Assembly: GCF_002878395.1 (NCBI RefSeq)
Contig: NC_061122.1
Coordinates: 81,935,455 to 81,999,454, forward strand
Direction: 5' to 3'
DNA from: Capsicum annuum
Taxonomy: Eukaryota > Streptophyta > Magnoliopsida > Solanales > Solanaceae
DNA length: 64,000 bases
This document shows, piece after piece, positions 35,601 to 49,082 of the stretch. A program made the position numbers and the translations under genes. The notes beneath the pieces are model-generated. The model had not been told where the DNA came from. It worked only from the letters and a program-made list of their open reading frames with translations, and did not search any database. Within the stretch, counting starts at the first letter, position 1. Every line of letters begins with the position of its first letter.

Positions 35601-36256
35601 AAGCATTATGAGCTGAACTAAACCAAGAACGTATGGGGTATTACCCAAAGTTAGATCTCAGAATCAAAATGTATTTGTAATTATCCAGAGTGCATTCTTT
35701 CTGCTAAAACACACATAAAGGGTATTTATAGTACATGAGAAAATCCTAAAATCAAAGCCTTAATGAAATAGGATGAAAAAGGGTCGGTGGCCATTTATGG
35801 TCCTTACTTGTGCCCTGTCCTTGGGAGCAGGTAGTACTTACAGCCTATATGAAGGGCATTAGTGGCGACTGCAAGTGCCATACCAAAATTTCCTGCAAGT
35901 TAGTTCTCAGGATTTTGGACTTCTGACACTTGCTTTGCCCACATATGATCCACATGTACTGCTTGCGGTGTACATGTTTACTTAGCAAGTGTCGGGAGTC
36001 ATCCTTTTAGCTTTTATTCAATTCCCTCGCATGGTTTGATCACGAACAAGCCTGAAAGTTTCCTAAACATCTATAATTACTCCTATAAGTAGCCAAAAAT
36101 ACTTTTTTTCCATTTTTCTCACGAACTTAGCATCGAACACTTAATTTTCTGCAAAACATACCCAAAATGCATCATGTATAACAAAACAACATCAAAAAAT
36201 TGCATATTTTTATAATTTTAAGCGTTGAAAGTGCTATATTTCTATATCACTTCACA
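32690..36256 (-). repeat. LTR of the Athila/Tat-type element, interrupted by a solo LTR
   Basis: Sequence on both sides of the solo LTR (32690-33556 and 35646-36256) belongs to one non-coding unit ending at the primer site. The likely start on the minus strand is TGTGAAGTGATATAG at 36256, just after the purine-rich AGGGAAAAACAAGGTA. The left boundary is clear from the primer site; the right one is inferred. Confidence 0.58.
33557..35645 (-). repeat. Solo gypsy LTR with target duplication
   Basis: The minus strand starts near GGTAATACCCCATACG (35645) and ends GGGGCATTACA (33557), 2089 bp. The flanks AAAAG (33552-33556) and CAAAG (35646-35650) match at four of five bases. It includes the shared AGCTCACAT...TATGTCGGTTA block (34267-34292) and the CACCGAGTGGGAG block (about 34470). 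No interior follows, so an LTR-LTR recombination probably removed it. Confidence 0.83.
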
Positions 36257-36379
36257 TACCTTGTTTTTCCCTAATAAGTATTGGAGTAAAATACTGTGGC
36301 CATTTTACTGAAGCATTGCCAAAGATGTCAGTGATGATGACTCAAACAAGACAAATAATCAGGTGACTCAAGGTCAAAA

Positions 36380-38713
36380 TAGTGGAAAGAAAAAATTGAG
36401 TCTTCGACGGTAATTCAGATCACAACTCTTGGCCATACCTTTCGAGTCGTCACGAGGTTCCACGATATTGATTCCAGAAATTTTTCAAATGATTTTAAAA
36501 GGGTTATTATGTCTTTTACTACTCTTTTAAAATATTAACTACATTATTTAAGCTACTCCAAGGCTGTTAATTAAGTATAATATTACCCTAGGGCTCTCAC
36601 ACACTTAAAACAATTCAACACTTAGAGAGAAAATAAAAACGAGGCGATTTCTCTTCTCTAAGGTATAATGAGGGTTTTTCTTCTTCAAGCATTAAAATCA
36701 AGGGTTTTACTAAGGTTTTGAACTCTAGGTATGTGGGATTTCATCAGTGGGTATCCTTTCACCCACTGAGTCTCGAAATACAACTAGTTCTTCAATTAAT
36801 TCATGACCTCAAAATTAGGGTTTTGCTTACATCATAAATAAATGTTTAAATTATGTACGTTGATAGTATCATGTCCATGAACCCTAATAATAATGATATT
36901 CCATAATTGTTTGGGCTTGTATTATGTAATTTCATATTACATTCATGTCATAGAAGTTGTCATGGATAGTTGCATTCTTCAGAGATGGCGAGTTATGAAC
37001 ACCCGATGACCTAGGATCTCAAACATTAATTAAATACTCATTACTTCATGTTTACATATTATGATACTTTCAGATAGAGGCTGTATTACTCAAACTTAGT
37101 TTATCCATACTTTCAATGTTACTGAACTACAATGTGTTTTTTTGGATAAAGTATATTCTAAATGGTTTTTTTCAAATAAATTCACCTTATAAGACTATTA
37201 GTAGTTTCATGAGTTAGGATTCAGGTTTCAGGTCTAGCTTTATAATTTCTTTCAAAATCTTAATCCTCATAGGATTTCTTTATGTAAATACTCCTGTAAT
37301 CTCATGTCCTATACTTACAAGTCACAATATTCAAAACTATATAATTTATATACATATGAGTTTTCATATCACAATTAGGTGCTTCAGTTGATAATGGTAT
37401 GATACATGGCATGCATTATATCTAAATATGCCATCAAAGCTCTTGAACACCTTTTCTCAAAAGTAGGTTCCCGATTTGTGAGGTACACAAAAGGACATTA
37501 ATGATCTTGGATTAGTTTTCTTATAAAAATAGGGCTCACTAGTAATATGGAAATCATACATGGAATCCATGATTATGGACATTTTGGCATTCATATATGT
37601 CATCACGGGTTGACATCTAAATGTGTCATATCATCAAGTGATCACTAATATTCAATTGGGAGTAGTAATTATCACCGAGATAACAAGGGGATAAAGGCTC
37701 ATAAGACTGTTAGGCTGAGACCTTTAGTAGTAGTCCTTATATAATAGAATTACATGCCACCATAGATTTATTTATACCATACCAAATCATCTCAACCTCT
37801 ATATCCTGGCAAGGTATATTTGTCCCTCTTCGATATGGATTATACATCACACTCATAGTTTAGCTCACATGGTTATATGTTGGTTAATAGTATGTCCTTC
37901 AATCTCACAGTTTGGTATTTTCATGACCCTTAACTCAGTCTAGTTCATAGTATCTCATTTGTATCAAATATTCATACGCTCACTATCTATGATTATCCAG
38001 ATTCATCTGTACATCTTAGTGTACCTCATTATTACTTTTGATTTTAATATGATATCATCACCACATCAATTAGTATATGGATTTAAGGCTTCAGAATAAC
38101 CTTATATATAGTTTACTTATCATTTTATTTTAATTAGTTATATGTTCGCTTTACTTGGTTTTTGTATTAATTTGCGTTCCTCACTCCATGTTTAGTTCAT
38201 ATTCTCATGTTCAATATATAAAGTGTAGTGCATATTGCACATGCTAAGTATATTCAAAGCACTAACCACATCCTTTCTTTTGTGCTATATTCTTATAAGA
38301 TAGGTTCTGACGTTTAGCCTGATCGCGCATAGTACGATCTCTTACTACATCAACAGTAGTACTTTGATGAGTCCTAATCATTCACAGATTAGTAATCAGT
38401 ATTTTTTATTATGCCTCTTTTAGTTTTTAGAATCTTAGAGTTAGTAGGGGGTTTTTCCAACAACTCATATTAGTAGACACTTTTATTCTGACAGTAGAGA
38501 TTCAACTTTATGAGATGTTTAGTGATTTCTGTTTTGTTTTAACATTGGCATTTGGTTTTGATTTATTATACATCATTTAGACTTTATCTTTTGTATAATT
38601 TTTTTATCAGTTATTTCAGTATTCATAGTGTCATACGATGCCATGGATTAGCTTGGGGTCACTTGTGACTCTAGCACCATGTTGCGATTAGGGGGTAGTC
38701 TCTGGTCATGACA
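36380..38713 (+). repeat. Gypsy LTR (plus), 5' end unresolved
   Basis: Contains GGTATGTGGGATTTCATCAG (36728), the TAGCTCACATGGTTATATGT block (37861-37886) and an end GGTAGTCTCTGGTCATGACA (about 38713). These are in the same order as in the other LTRs. No TG start is clear, and no primer site follows the end. Confidence 0.7.
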
Positions 38714-39606
38714 ACAGAATTCTATAAGAAAATAAATCTAATAACACTTATGTTTCTATGATTATTTTCTACTAAAAAATTGGATCAGAAAAGTCACACT
38801 AACTAATCTAAAATGTTCTTTCTAATTATATTTACCTAAAATAAAAGAACCTTGTACATCAATTTTTAGCGAAAATAGGTTGTTATTCGACCCCAACACA
38901 AAGAATTCTTACTCTAAGAATCCTAGGACTATAGTTTCTTAATTCCTTACAATTTCTTCATATTTTTACCATGAACTTTTTCTCATAATTTCTTAGTAGT
39001 CTGGAAAAGTTTAACTCAATGCTTTGATGTTTTGTGATGAAAATTCCTATTTTTTTCTTCTTTTCACTCCTCTCCTTTTCTTTTCTCCTTCTATGTTTTA
39101 TTTCTTTTTCTTTTGTACATTTTTATTTCTGCAGCCAGTGTCAGTTCTTCTTTTCTTTATTAATTTGTCCTTTTTCCTTTTTATTTTATTTTCTCTATTA
39201 TTTTTTGTTAAATTACCAAATAACCCTTTAAATATGGGTTATTATATTTCCCTCTATTAAAATTAATGTTCACCATCAAACGAGGCCAAAAATATTTTCT
39301 GAAGCATCAAGGTATGAATCATCTCTTGAACTCTCAAAATGAACATTTTAATCTGAAACGCATCCAATCACATTAGAAATTGTGCCACACATCTTCAAAA
39401 GTATTAAATTGCATATACTATTGTGGAGGAGTTAAAATGGGGGAAATAAGTAACATTCATAAAAAGAATAGGATGATCGATATAGTTACATGCCCTATTC
39501 TATTAAAACTTAGAATTTCATGACTTTGGAAAACTCGTATGTAACTTTCTGTTCTGAGCTCTAATTAATGAATAATTTGAAGTGTTAGAAATTAGACATG
39601 ACATGG
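38714..39606. other. AT-rich intergenic stretch with a pyrimidine tract
   Basis: No domain or LTR signature seen. Bases 39047-39205 form a T/C-rich tract that creates open but meaningless Phe/Leu/Ser-rich frames. Confidence 0.6.
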
Positions 39607-40680
39607 TGTAATCTATGACCATGATACCTCGAACCTATATCTTGGATGGGATTGACACTTGATGCCAGTGATAGCTTGAACATACTCATAACATGACATG
39701 AAACATGAGCATTCACTAGACATAACTAGAACATTATCCAAAAGAAATCAAGAAATAATACATATAAGGAAATATTTTTAGAAAATATAGTAACTAAATA
39801 GCAAAATATGACATAAAAGTCAAAACTTGAAGTACATAAATGACTGTCTATCTATCTATGATGCCTCAATCATGCTAAATATTTGCTATTGGAATAAGGC
39901 TCGCAACATACGTTTAGAAATGCTTACATCAATTACTAAAAACTATAGACGTAAGCTCTTGAGGTCAAAGTGGGGATCACCAAAAAATATGGAACCTAGT
40001 GTGTTATCTAATCGCATAGTCTTCATCAATAAAAATATGCAACATCCTCGGTAAAAGGGATGTAATTACACATAAAATAGTATTGTATATCAAATAGCCT
40101 AAATAAACATGAATAGACATACCAAAGAAAATAAGAACAACTAACACAATTAAAATCATGACATAGAAAGATTGAGGGATCAAATAATTTTTGGCCCTTT
40201 TAGTATTAGGTTGTTCAACATATCTGAATTCATTATGGAAGTATCATAGCATAATAAACATAAACCACCATGGTAGTTCAAAGAGTAAGATCTCGACTCA
40301 ATCAGCTAAGTCATATTATGCTTTATCGGGAATGATAAATGATTAAACACCATAAGGATCCATAATAGCCATTATTGAGGGAGCCAAAGCAGTCGCCTGA
40401 AATAATGGTCCAATCCATAACCTACATTGGCAAATGTAGTTTTAGGCAATCATTGATTGGACTTATGTCTTTTGGATTAACCATTTATCATCCTTAAGCT
40501 CATATTACAATAGAATAGCTCCAGAGGTTCATCTTCGTAAGTTCTTGTAGTTTAATTATCATAGCTTAAAATCATGGAAAAATTATATCATTATGTCATA
40601 ACTAAAAGTCAAGAGATTTAATATCATAATATTATAAAAGTTAAATTCCTGAGGAGATTTCATAGTTTTGGGGTCATTAT
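39607..40680 (-). repeat. Possible degraded gypsy LTR (minus)
   Basis: The left end reads TGTAATCTATGACCATGATA and continues with wording that resembles the inverted 3' end of gypsy LTRs (loss of a GTCATGACA-like end is possible). The rest is non-coding, with a GAGGGAGCCAAAGCAGTCG segment near 40378. The assignment is weak. Confidence 0.4.
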
Positions 40681-40689
40681 AATCTTATC

Positions 40690-42268
40690 ATATTAGAGAA
40701 TATCAATGAATTTATTAGGACTTAGATTTTAGAAAAGAAATTATTCCTTGTTCATAGGTATTCATAGACTCATTGGGAGAAGCCATTGGAGAGTTAAAGA
40801 GTCTGTTATGGATACTAACTTCAATTTAGGAGATGTTGGAACATCCCACAATTTTAGAATCAGTTTTTGTCGATGTAATCCTTCAATATTAATACCTACA
40901 CAAGTATCAAGTTCTTCCATAGCTTTTGTGATATGGGAGTTGTTAGAAAAAGATGTGTTATTGTCTCCTCATTGATATTTTCAAAATAATAAAATCCAGA
41001 TACAATATTCATGTTCATCCTTTTAAGATTATCATCTCTGTCTATTCTCATTCGACATACCCTTCGTAAGGAAGAAACTAATATTGAAGGAAACTCCTTT
41101 GATTAGGATTCTAGTCAAGTAGCACTATCCCTCCTTCATGTGTCTCAATATTCCATATGCATACTAATAACCTTGGTGTTTCCCATCTACCAAGCTTTAT
41201 CATTCATATTATTAGTCAAAATAGGACTGAAATTATCACTTATGTGTTGACTAAGTTATTTGGAGATATTCTCTAGAAGCTTCTGTTTGTCTAATTCTCC
41301 ATCAATTATAGAGTCTTGACTTCAATTTACTATCCCTTCCTGTGAAATAAAGTACCCAATGCTTTTTACAATTGTCAAACCACAAACTAGAAGCTTGTAA
41401 ATTAATTTGCCACAAAATTTCATGTTTCAAATATTCTTTAACTATCATCAATCTTCTTCAGACATGGGCCACTACTGATCCTTATGCCATGATAGGATGT
41501 AACTTCTTGTAATATTTGTTCCACATATAAGAACTCCACATAGAAAAAGTGGATACTTCATGATTCCACTATAATTTGGCAAACAATCCTTTAAATACAT
41601 TATGTAAGGATATAAGACCTAATCCCTCCTCATAAAGGGGTAACACATTTAATCCTAATTAACCCAATGCTTTCTTGAAACTCTTCTTATTTTTCTCTTG
41701 AAAAATATAGAAAAAATATAGTACAACTGATAGATAACCTTCTTGGGAGGCTTTATTGCTGACAAAAGATATACAAGTATGAACTGTAATACATGGGAAA
41801 TAAGGATGTATATCCTTCCAAATGATAGAAGTTTATTTAGCTAGAACATTACACTTCTTTTAACTTTCTTGATAAATGTTCAAAATGGACTTAGAAGACT
41901 AGACACCCCAAGTAGGTGAAATAAAAATATCATATATTAACTCTAGTGAGTCTCGTTGGCCTAGACCCTATTACTAAGGGAGTTTTCTCACATAAATATA
42001 AACAGATCTTATTCTTGTTTATCATTTTACCTAAAAAAATTCTCATAATCCCTCAAACCCTATCATTGTGATTACAAATTTCCTATCTCCTGAGTAGAAA
42101 AGTATTGTGTCATCCTACATATGATAAATGATTGATATCTGGACTCAGTTAAGAAACCCATGTCTTTTAAATTGTCCATCTTCATGTGAAAATGTTCAAA
42201 CCTCTAGCTAGCATACTATAGTAATGATAATAGAGTGGGTAATAAAGTATCTCTTTACTTTAGTTGTA
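40690..42268 (-). pseudogene. L1-type LINE ORF2, 3' half
   Basis: Minus strand. From 42240 leftward: the end of the RT palm (GDPLSP-like and an Asp-Asp-T-I-L-F run near 42099-42114), PLYEEGLGLISLHNVFKGLF (about 41640-41570), SMWSSYMWNKYYKKLHPIM (about 41540-41480), LKHEILWQIN and SLWFDNCKKHWVLYF (about 41430-41340). A zf-RVT-like region follows: LKRMNMNIVSGFYYFEN, ETITHLFLTTPISQKLWK (about 41020-40910). This is the order of plant L1 ORF2. The endonuclease and most of the RT are missing; the sequence stops at 42268 where a gypsy LTR starts. Confidence 0.83.
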
Positions 42269-45218
42269 ACACTGCAAATTTCCAAACTATGATTTGAGCC
42301 ATTATTCGAATGCATATAGACTTGAATTTGATCATATAAAATTTGTACATAGGTTTTAAGATAAATTCTATGGTGTGGAAAGAGCTTAATATATGAATTA
42401 AGGTCATAAGGAATCTTTAGCACAAAGTTAAGTTAAGAACCTTTCAATCAATTGAGTTTCCATATAAGATTTTACAAGGGTCAACTTGAAGCGATCGTTA
42501 ATAATAGAATATAAAGAAATATATAGCTAAGACCCATATAATTAAAGGTCATCAAGTATTCTCTCAAATTCCACTTACCATTCGTCAATCCAATACCAAA
42601 TTAAAGAGTTATGACTTTACTAAATAGTGTCCATCTGCCAGTGAATAATAGATGGGGAAATGGTCCATCACTAGAGCTGTTTTACCTATGTAGTAAGCTC
42701 AAATATGGTCCAAAAGTTGATAGTTTGGAATATGGTCCATTGGTGAACAACAATCCATCACCTGGATAGTGCAACAAAATTTTTGTACACTTTTGAATAT
42801 TTATTTGAGGGTAATTCAGTCCTTTCCTTACTTAAGTTACCTCCCCGTGTTTTTAAACACCCAATAAAGGTTATTTTTCATAAAAATATTGACAAATTCT
42901 CTTTAAAATTGTAGTACCACAAAATTCCCTATAATCATATCTCAGATGTAGCATAGAAAACTAATCAAAAATCAATAGTTTTCTCTTAGAATAATCAATT
43001 GTACGAGTCATTGGATGAATTATGATAAGTAGTACTAAAATCAGCCCAAGTCCCAGTCCTCACAAATGAGTAACTGTGACCCATGGTGAGATAGGATGTG
43101 TCGCGATATGAATCATTCTGATCAACCCAAAGTAAAGTCTTGAAACTTCAAAATTTTACCTCAGTGGACACGAGTGGATTCTATGATCCGTAGGCAAATC
43201 CCACAAGCCGTGGGATGTGTTCGTGGTCACTAGACATCCTTGGCCTATAAACCCATGATCACTTAGTATATATCATGGTGAAAACTAATGAGTTGTACCT
43301 TATTTTTTAGGAAAGAATTTGGGAAACATAACAAAAATTTCCAATGACCATGAGTCAAACCTATAACTCTTTGATTCATTATACGGGTCATAAGGTGGTT
43401 TATCTGACACAGTTAATAATTTTTGAAAATGATTTCATAGGGTTACTTTCATATATTCCTTACTTAATACACCTAAACTATTTTATTTGGGGGTTACATT
43501 AGTGGGAATAAAGAAGACAATAGACCCTTTTCCTCTCCATTCCTTCCTAACATTCAAAAATATATCAGAAGAGCAATTCAAACTCTCTTAAGCTTGAAAA
43601 AGCTAGGTTCCTTATCAAGTTCTAAATATTTTAAGATCTTAGCAAGGACTATCTATTCCAAGTAAGTGGGATTTTAAAAATGGGTATCCTTTCACCCATT
43701 GTGTCCCAAGTAACTAAGAAATTCACAGTTTTCTATGATTAAAGTTTAGAGTTGTCATTCAGTTTATGATTTCCTTTTTTGTTTCAGTCCCTTTATAGAT
43801 CCTATAATATGATTAGATGTTTATCATGACATTTACACTTAGCAAGACTCAACATTTCCATGAGTTCACTAGTTGATATGATTATATAGTATTTCCATAT
43901 GATTTTGTCTATTTTTAGAAATTTAGCATGTAATGAACACACGATTCTAATATTCCTTTAAATTCAGCATAAAAAAGTATTAATAGCTTTTAGTATACAA
44001 AATTCAAAATACTTTAATAAAGTACATTTTGATTTAGTTTTAGATTAGCAGTATGAGCTACCATTATAAATTATTTTGGGTGTAGTACTTAGTATTGAGT
44101 TAAAATGGGGTTTAATGCACCCAAGTTCCAAAATAATGTTCCACTATATTTTTACTTAGCCCTTTAATATAGGAATTATTTCAGATTAATGATGCCACAC
44201 TAGCCATCCCTTATACCCTAGCAAGGTATATTGGGTCCTACCGGTGGGGCATATACATCAGACTCTACACTAGCTCACATGGTTTATGTCGATTGACAGA
44301 CACTCCTACATATTTAGACTTATTATTTGCACATGAACCTCAGTTCATTTTACTTGCTTTTAAACTATGAATTTTTAAGACCATCATTTCATATCAGTAT
44401 TTATATATGCATCTCAAATAGGTCATTGTACTACAATTATACTTTTGCATTTAACAAAACATATTATTATATTCTATCATGTTCAATTTATTTTGTATTT
44501 TTATTTCTAACATGCTTAGTACATTCAAAGCACTGATCACATACTTTCTCTTTCAGATGTATTATGTTATAGTATAGGTTCAGACACTCAGCATTATCCC
44601 CGCAATTAGTATGCTCCATACCATCTCACAAACTGTTAGTGGTGAGTTCTCATTATTTTATGATGAGAGTTCTTTATTTTAAATATTTTTTTCTAATATT
44701 ATTTCTATCTTTAGACATTTAGAGTTAGTCGGGGACTTGTCTCAATAACTCATTAATTAGAAGAATCTTTGAGTGATAGAGTTAGACATTACAATTATTT
44801 TCACTATTTTTGTTTATCAAAACATATTATTATTTTAGACTTTTTGTCATTTAAATTAGTTTATCTTCTCCTTAGTTTATCATTATAGACTGCTTAGAGT
44901 CATGATAGGCCATGGGTTAGCTTGGGTTCACCTGTAACTCTAAGCACTGTGTTAGCTGGGGACTTGTCTCAACAACTCATTAGTTAGTAGGATCTTCGAG
45001 TGATAGAGTTAGACATTTCAATTATTTTTACTATTTTTGTTTATACAAACATAATATTATTTTAGACTTTTCGTTATTTAAATTAGTTTAGCTTCCGCTC
45101 AGTTTATCGTTATAGACTGCTTAGAGTCATGCTATGCCATGAGTTAGCTTGGGTTCACATGTGACACTAAGCATTGTGTTACATCCAGGGTGTAAACTTG
45201 GGTCATGAAATAAATTCC
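42269..45218 (+). repeat. Gypsy LTR (plus), about 2.95 kb, with internal duplication
   Basis: Starts TGTAACACTGCAAATTTCC. Interior marks are GGGTATCCTTTCACCCATTG (43682) and TAGCTCACATGGTTTATGTC (44271). It ends near GGTGTAAACTTGGGTCATGA (about 45218). No primer site or interior follows; another LTR body adjoins. It appears lengthened by the 227-bp duplication at 44724-45177. Confidence 0.75.
44724..45177 (+). repeat. 227-bp tandem duplication inside the LTR
   Basis: GTTAGTCGGGGACTTGTCTC at 44724 recurs as GTTAGCTGGGGACTTGTCTC at 44951. Both units run through GACTGCTTAGAGTCATG to a CTAAGCA(C/T)TGTGTTA end, with scattered differences between units. Confidence 0.9.
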
Positions 45219-47690
45219 ATCCCTTCTCTCAAAACACAAGAACATGTAATATGGGTTTCTCAATTCCTATAACTCCAAAGCTCTTAAATTCAAGATTCAC
45301 TCCAAGAACTCTTATTTTTCATGTATGTAGTACTTTAATGAGGAATTTTTTTCATCCTCATAAATTTAATTTCTTGATTTAGGGTTCATAAATCCACTTT
45401 TAAATTCATCTTTTCTGAATAAGAATTCATTATTTCTTGAAACTTTTACTTATTATTATGATATTTATGAATATTGCGTTAGTTATACACTTAGCAAGGT
45501 ATTTCCTTATTGGATTTCGGTACATAACATGACTTTGTACATTTTTCGTGAAACTTACATTTTAGGGTATGAATTCAGAATCTTTATGATAGCATAAACA
45601 AGGTTTTCAAATGAACTTATGATTTCTATCCAAACTATGATATATATCAAGATTCAATCTTTAAGGTTTCTTATGAACTAAACTCTATATCGAAGAGACA
45701 TGCTTTTAATTACATGATTTTCAACCTATATTTATGACATGGTATAGATCTTAGGCCACTGTAGTAAGATTTATGAGCATTACAATATCTGGATATGTCT
45801 AGTATAATATATAATTAGTATGATGTTCAGATATTCCATCAATGTTTATAAATAGTTTTCTCGTAAAGATATGGTCATGAGAGGTATGACATCTCGATAT
45901 GCCATTATTATTAAAGAATAGCTTTGATATTTAGGTATGTTATACATTATGTAATGAGCTTGTAATGCCCCGAGTCTGTACCCCAGATGCTACACGGTGC
46001 TTATAATCCTAAAGGACTATAAGTTAACCCATGACTAGTACCTGCTGCAATAACTGAATAATAATATGATATAATGCAGAATAATAGGCTAAAATGCCAT
46101 AAGGTTCAAAACTGTAATACTGATGAAAAGAAAATGATAAAGTCTGATAAAACATCAATATCTGAAATACTGGATACTGTCTGAACATCTAATTTGAAAA
46201 GCCTGTAAACTGAACTATCTGAATAAGGAGTTGATAGGACAATTCCCCAACTAATTCCATCTACTGAAATGCTGAACCTATGTAATTGATTATGTTCTTC
46301 TTGGTGAAAAATGTCTAAGTTGGTATTTGTGTGGTATCAAATGTCATATTATTATATATCCACTTTAAAGGTCTATGGACTATGTTGGATTCGTGGATGG
46401 TTGGCATATTAAGTGGATTTTTTGGCTCACATTGTTGGTATAGTAGTTGGATTTAGAAATTCTTATTCTTGTTAGTGATAAGAATTACATCCTCATAACA
46501 TACACATTCTTGAAACAGTGGTACCACCATAAAAATACTAGCTTTTTCTAACAAAAAATGTGACATCTTTTAAAAAACCTCTGCTGATTTATATGCCGAA
46601 GAGGAGTTATAGATATTGGATTGTATATGGATTGACGAACCTCCCATAGATCCTACCACTTTGTCATAACTCGGTAGGTGTCTACGGAGGTTGTGAGCCA
46701 ACCTCGTGCATTACATCATCATCTTCATTGCATTTCATACAATATGTACATTATATGTTGTATTTATTCTTGATGTGACATTTATCTATTTATGCTTCTT
46801 TCTTGTACTTGTATTTTGGTATATTTATATATTATAAAACTGTTAGTAGAGATAGAGTGGGCTATCATTTGGAACATTATTAGATTGGTGTGTATTTTAT
46901 ATACTTTATATTCTACTTTGCTCAGTAGTCCTATGATACCTATTAAGTACAAGTGGACCAAACTCACCCCTACTACACCTCTTTAGTGCAGATCCAGGTA
47001 TGAGTGCATTACACAGTAGCTGATTTGGGCATTGTATGGAATATTATCTAGGTAGCTGTCAGTTTATGCTTCTAGAGTTGATCTACTACCTTAGCTTGTT
47101 TAGTTTATGCCTTGTTTTCATATTTATAGATAGATTATCTTCTTTTTAGACTATCTATTTCATATTTTGACTTTGAGATATATTTAGTTTGTTCTTACAC
47201 CGTGACACTAGATTTTAGGAGATTTATAGTATCTTTGTTATGTATTCTTCTACTAATATAATATATGTGTGGTTCGACTTTGTTAAAGAAGACATACCCT
47301 GGGTTTTGGGTGTTGTTTTCCCTTTTCATATCATTTTAGGTGATGGGATTACTTGTTAAGGCTTTCCACAACAAGTACCATCATGACCCTTAGTTTATGG
47401 TTCGTGGCAACATTGTTCTAAGGTTAGCTGGGGCCTTTTCCCGACAAATTATGTTATTTAATTTTAGTGGCTTTCAGGCATTAGTTTTCTTGTTCTATTT
47501 ATCCCTTTGGGCTTTCCATATCTTATACTTTATGATATCAGTTATATTTTAGAACTCCCCCTTATGATTCTTCATAGCTTTTTCTTCATTGTTATATATA
47601 TTCTTAGTATTCTAAGCTTAGGGTTAGGTTGGGATCACTTATGGCTCCAAGAACCATGTCTTGGCTAGGGTGTTGACTCAAGTCATTACA
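45219..47690 (+). repeat. Gypsy LTR (plus), 5'-truncated, followed by a primer site
   Basis: Non-coding LTR body ending GACTCAAGTCATTACA at 47690, directly followed by a primer site. The left end lacks a TG start and adjoins the preceding LTR. It is interrupted by an inverted LTR end at 45961-46270. Confidence 0.72.
45961..46270 (-). repeat. Nested LTR 3'-end fragment (minus)
   Basis: TGTAATGCCCCGAGTCTGTA is the complement of a gypsy LTR end, similar to the end of the solo LTR at 33557 and to the LTR end at 51534 (CACCGTGTAGCAT wording, inverted). Similarity fades near 46270, so the right boundary is approximate. Confidence 0.65.
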
Positions 47691-49082
47691 TACTTAGTAT
47701 TAGAACACTTATTTTAAGTGTCCTATGGAGTCTATGAAGTCGTGTTAGTAGGATCTTATTTATGATTGTGAGGCTTTCTTTTCTATAAATGAGGGACAAT
47801 AGACATCTAAGAAAAGGTTATTATTCTTTCATACTCTAGACCATGCAATGGAGCAATCTCCTAAGAAACTTATGCAAATTCATGCTTTGCTCTGGATTTC
47901 TTCAGTTATTCCTTATCTTTAAGGTAATTAAAAGCTCAATTCCTATCAATATGAAGCTTTTAGATTGAACTATTAGATACTTCAAAGACTATACAAAAGT
48001 CTTGAGAGAAACTCTTTAGCTTGATTTAGTTGATTGATTTGCAATCTATGTCTTAATCAATGTGAATCTTGTTATTGAGCCAAAATATGATATGTATTCA
48101 GATTCTTTAGTCCTTCATCACCTATAGTACCTATGGAGGGGCATAGTTTGTTTTTTTAATTCTTGGGGAGTGTTGTCACCCGTGAGTAGGATTTTTATAT
48201 GTTAGGATTTATAAGTAATAGAATGACCCAGAATTAGAAGTATGAATCCAGAAATGTATAGCTAGAAAAGTGGGGATAGAGAATTATTATAGTTTTTATA
48301 TATATATGTATGTTAAGTTAGTATTGAGGTGATATGTCTTTAGATACTAACCAAGTATGTACGGTGTAGATTTTATTATACTGGTAGAGAAGGAGTTATT
48401 GGTTAAGATGATTTAGATTATGCTAGAACTAGGAAAGGATTTTATAATGGAATGCCATTTTTTTAGAAAAGTATAGGTCATTAAGGAAAGTATAAAGTGG
48501 TTAAGGGTTGATAGATCTAGGTTGCACTTTGTGTCATCAAAAAGGAAATCACTTGATACTTGTAGAGCTATGAATGTAGTTTACATGCATGAAAGGGTAA
48601 GTAGTAGTGATGTGTAAAAAGAAGATATTCTAGTGGACTATAATTAGATGGATTTTAAGCTAAGATCAACTATATAACATGGGGTTTTAGTTGATTAGTG
48701 TTTCTTGTTTTTAATCTAGTAGTTGCTAAGCCAGGATAGTATGTAAAGTTATGTTGTTCTGCATATTTGGTACTAGACACTAAGTTTGAATTGTGAATGA
48801 TCACCAACGTGGAAATAAATGATAGTTTGGGGTCAATGATGCTATTTATTTTTTTTTTTGGAATTGATCTAGTAGGCGTGAAATAGCATATGCAAGAATT
48901 TAAGTTCATTAATTTGAAAAGTAATTGTGATGGTTTAGATATGATATGAATATGAAACCAAAGAAGAATGTGATTACATGATATTGTAATATCATTAAGT
49001 GTTATGTGTCCTTAGTTAGTATCTTTGAGTTGATAAGTGTAGAGAAGGATAAGCATAATATGTATTATACAGTGTTCTTAAG
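47691..49082 (+). other. Primer site and non-coding interior of the preceding element
   Basis: TAGTATTAGAAC at 47695-47706 is a decayed initiator-Met type primer site five bases after the LTR. The following 1.37 kb (leader AAGTGTCCTATGGAGTC and more) shows no gag or pol wording on either strand. The interior probably continues at 57241 beyond the inserted gag-only element. Confidence 0.62.
49078..49082 (+). repeat. Target duplication of the gag-only element, left copy
   Basis: TTAAG before the 5' LTR versus CTAAG (57236-57240) after the 3' LTR: four of five bases agree. Confidence 0.72.

Noticed and set aside
36728..36790. Hairpin ATCAGTGGGTATCC / CACCCACTGA as a terminator or MITE end
   Set aside because: The same segment recurs in other gypsy LTRs (for example near 43682), so it is an LTR feature; no MITE ends or duplication were found.
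39024..39260. Open frames giving a Phe/Leu-rich, membrane-like peptide
   Set aside because: They come from a T/C-rich tract; overlapping frames both look hydrophobic and there is no other coding evidence.
48841..48860. Poly(T) run as a sign of a retrogene tail
   Set aside because: No coding sequence or target duplication accompanies it.
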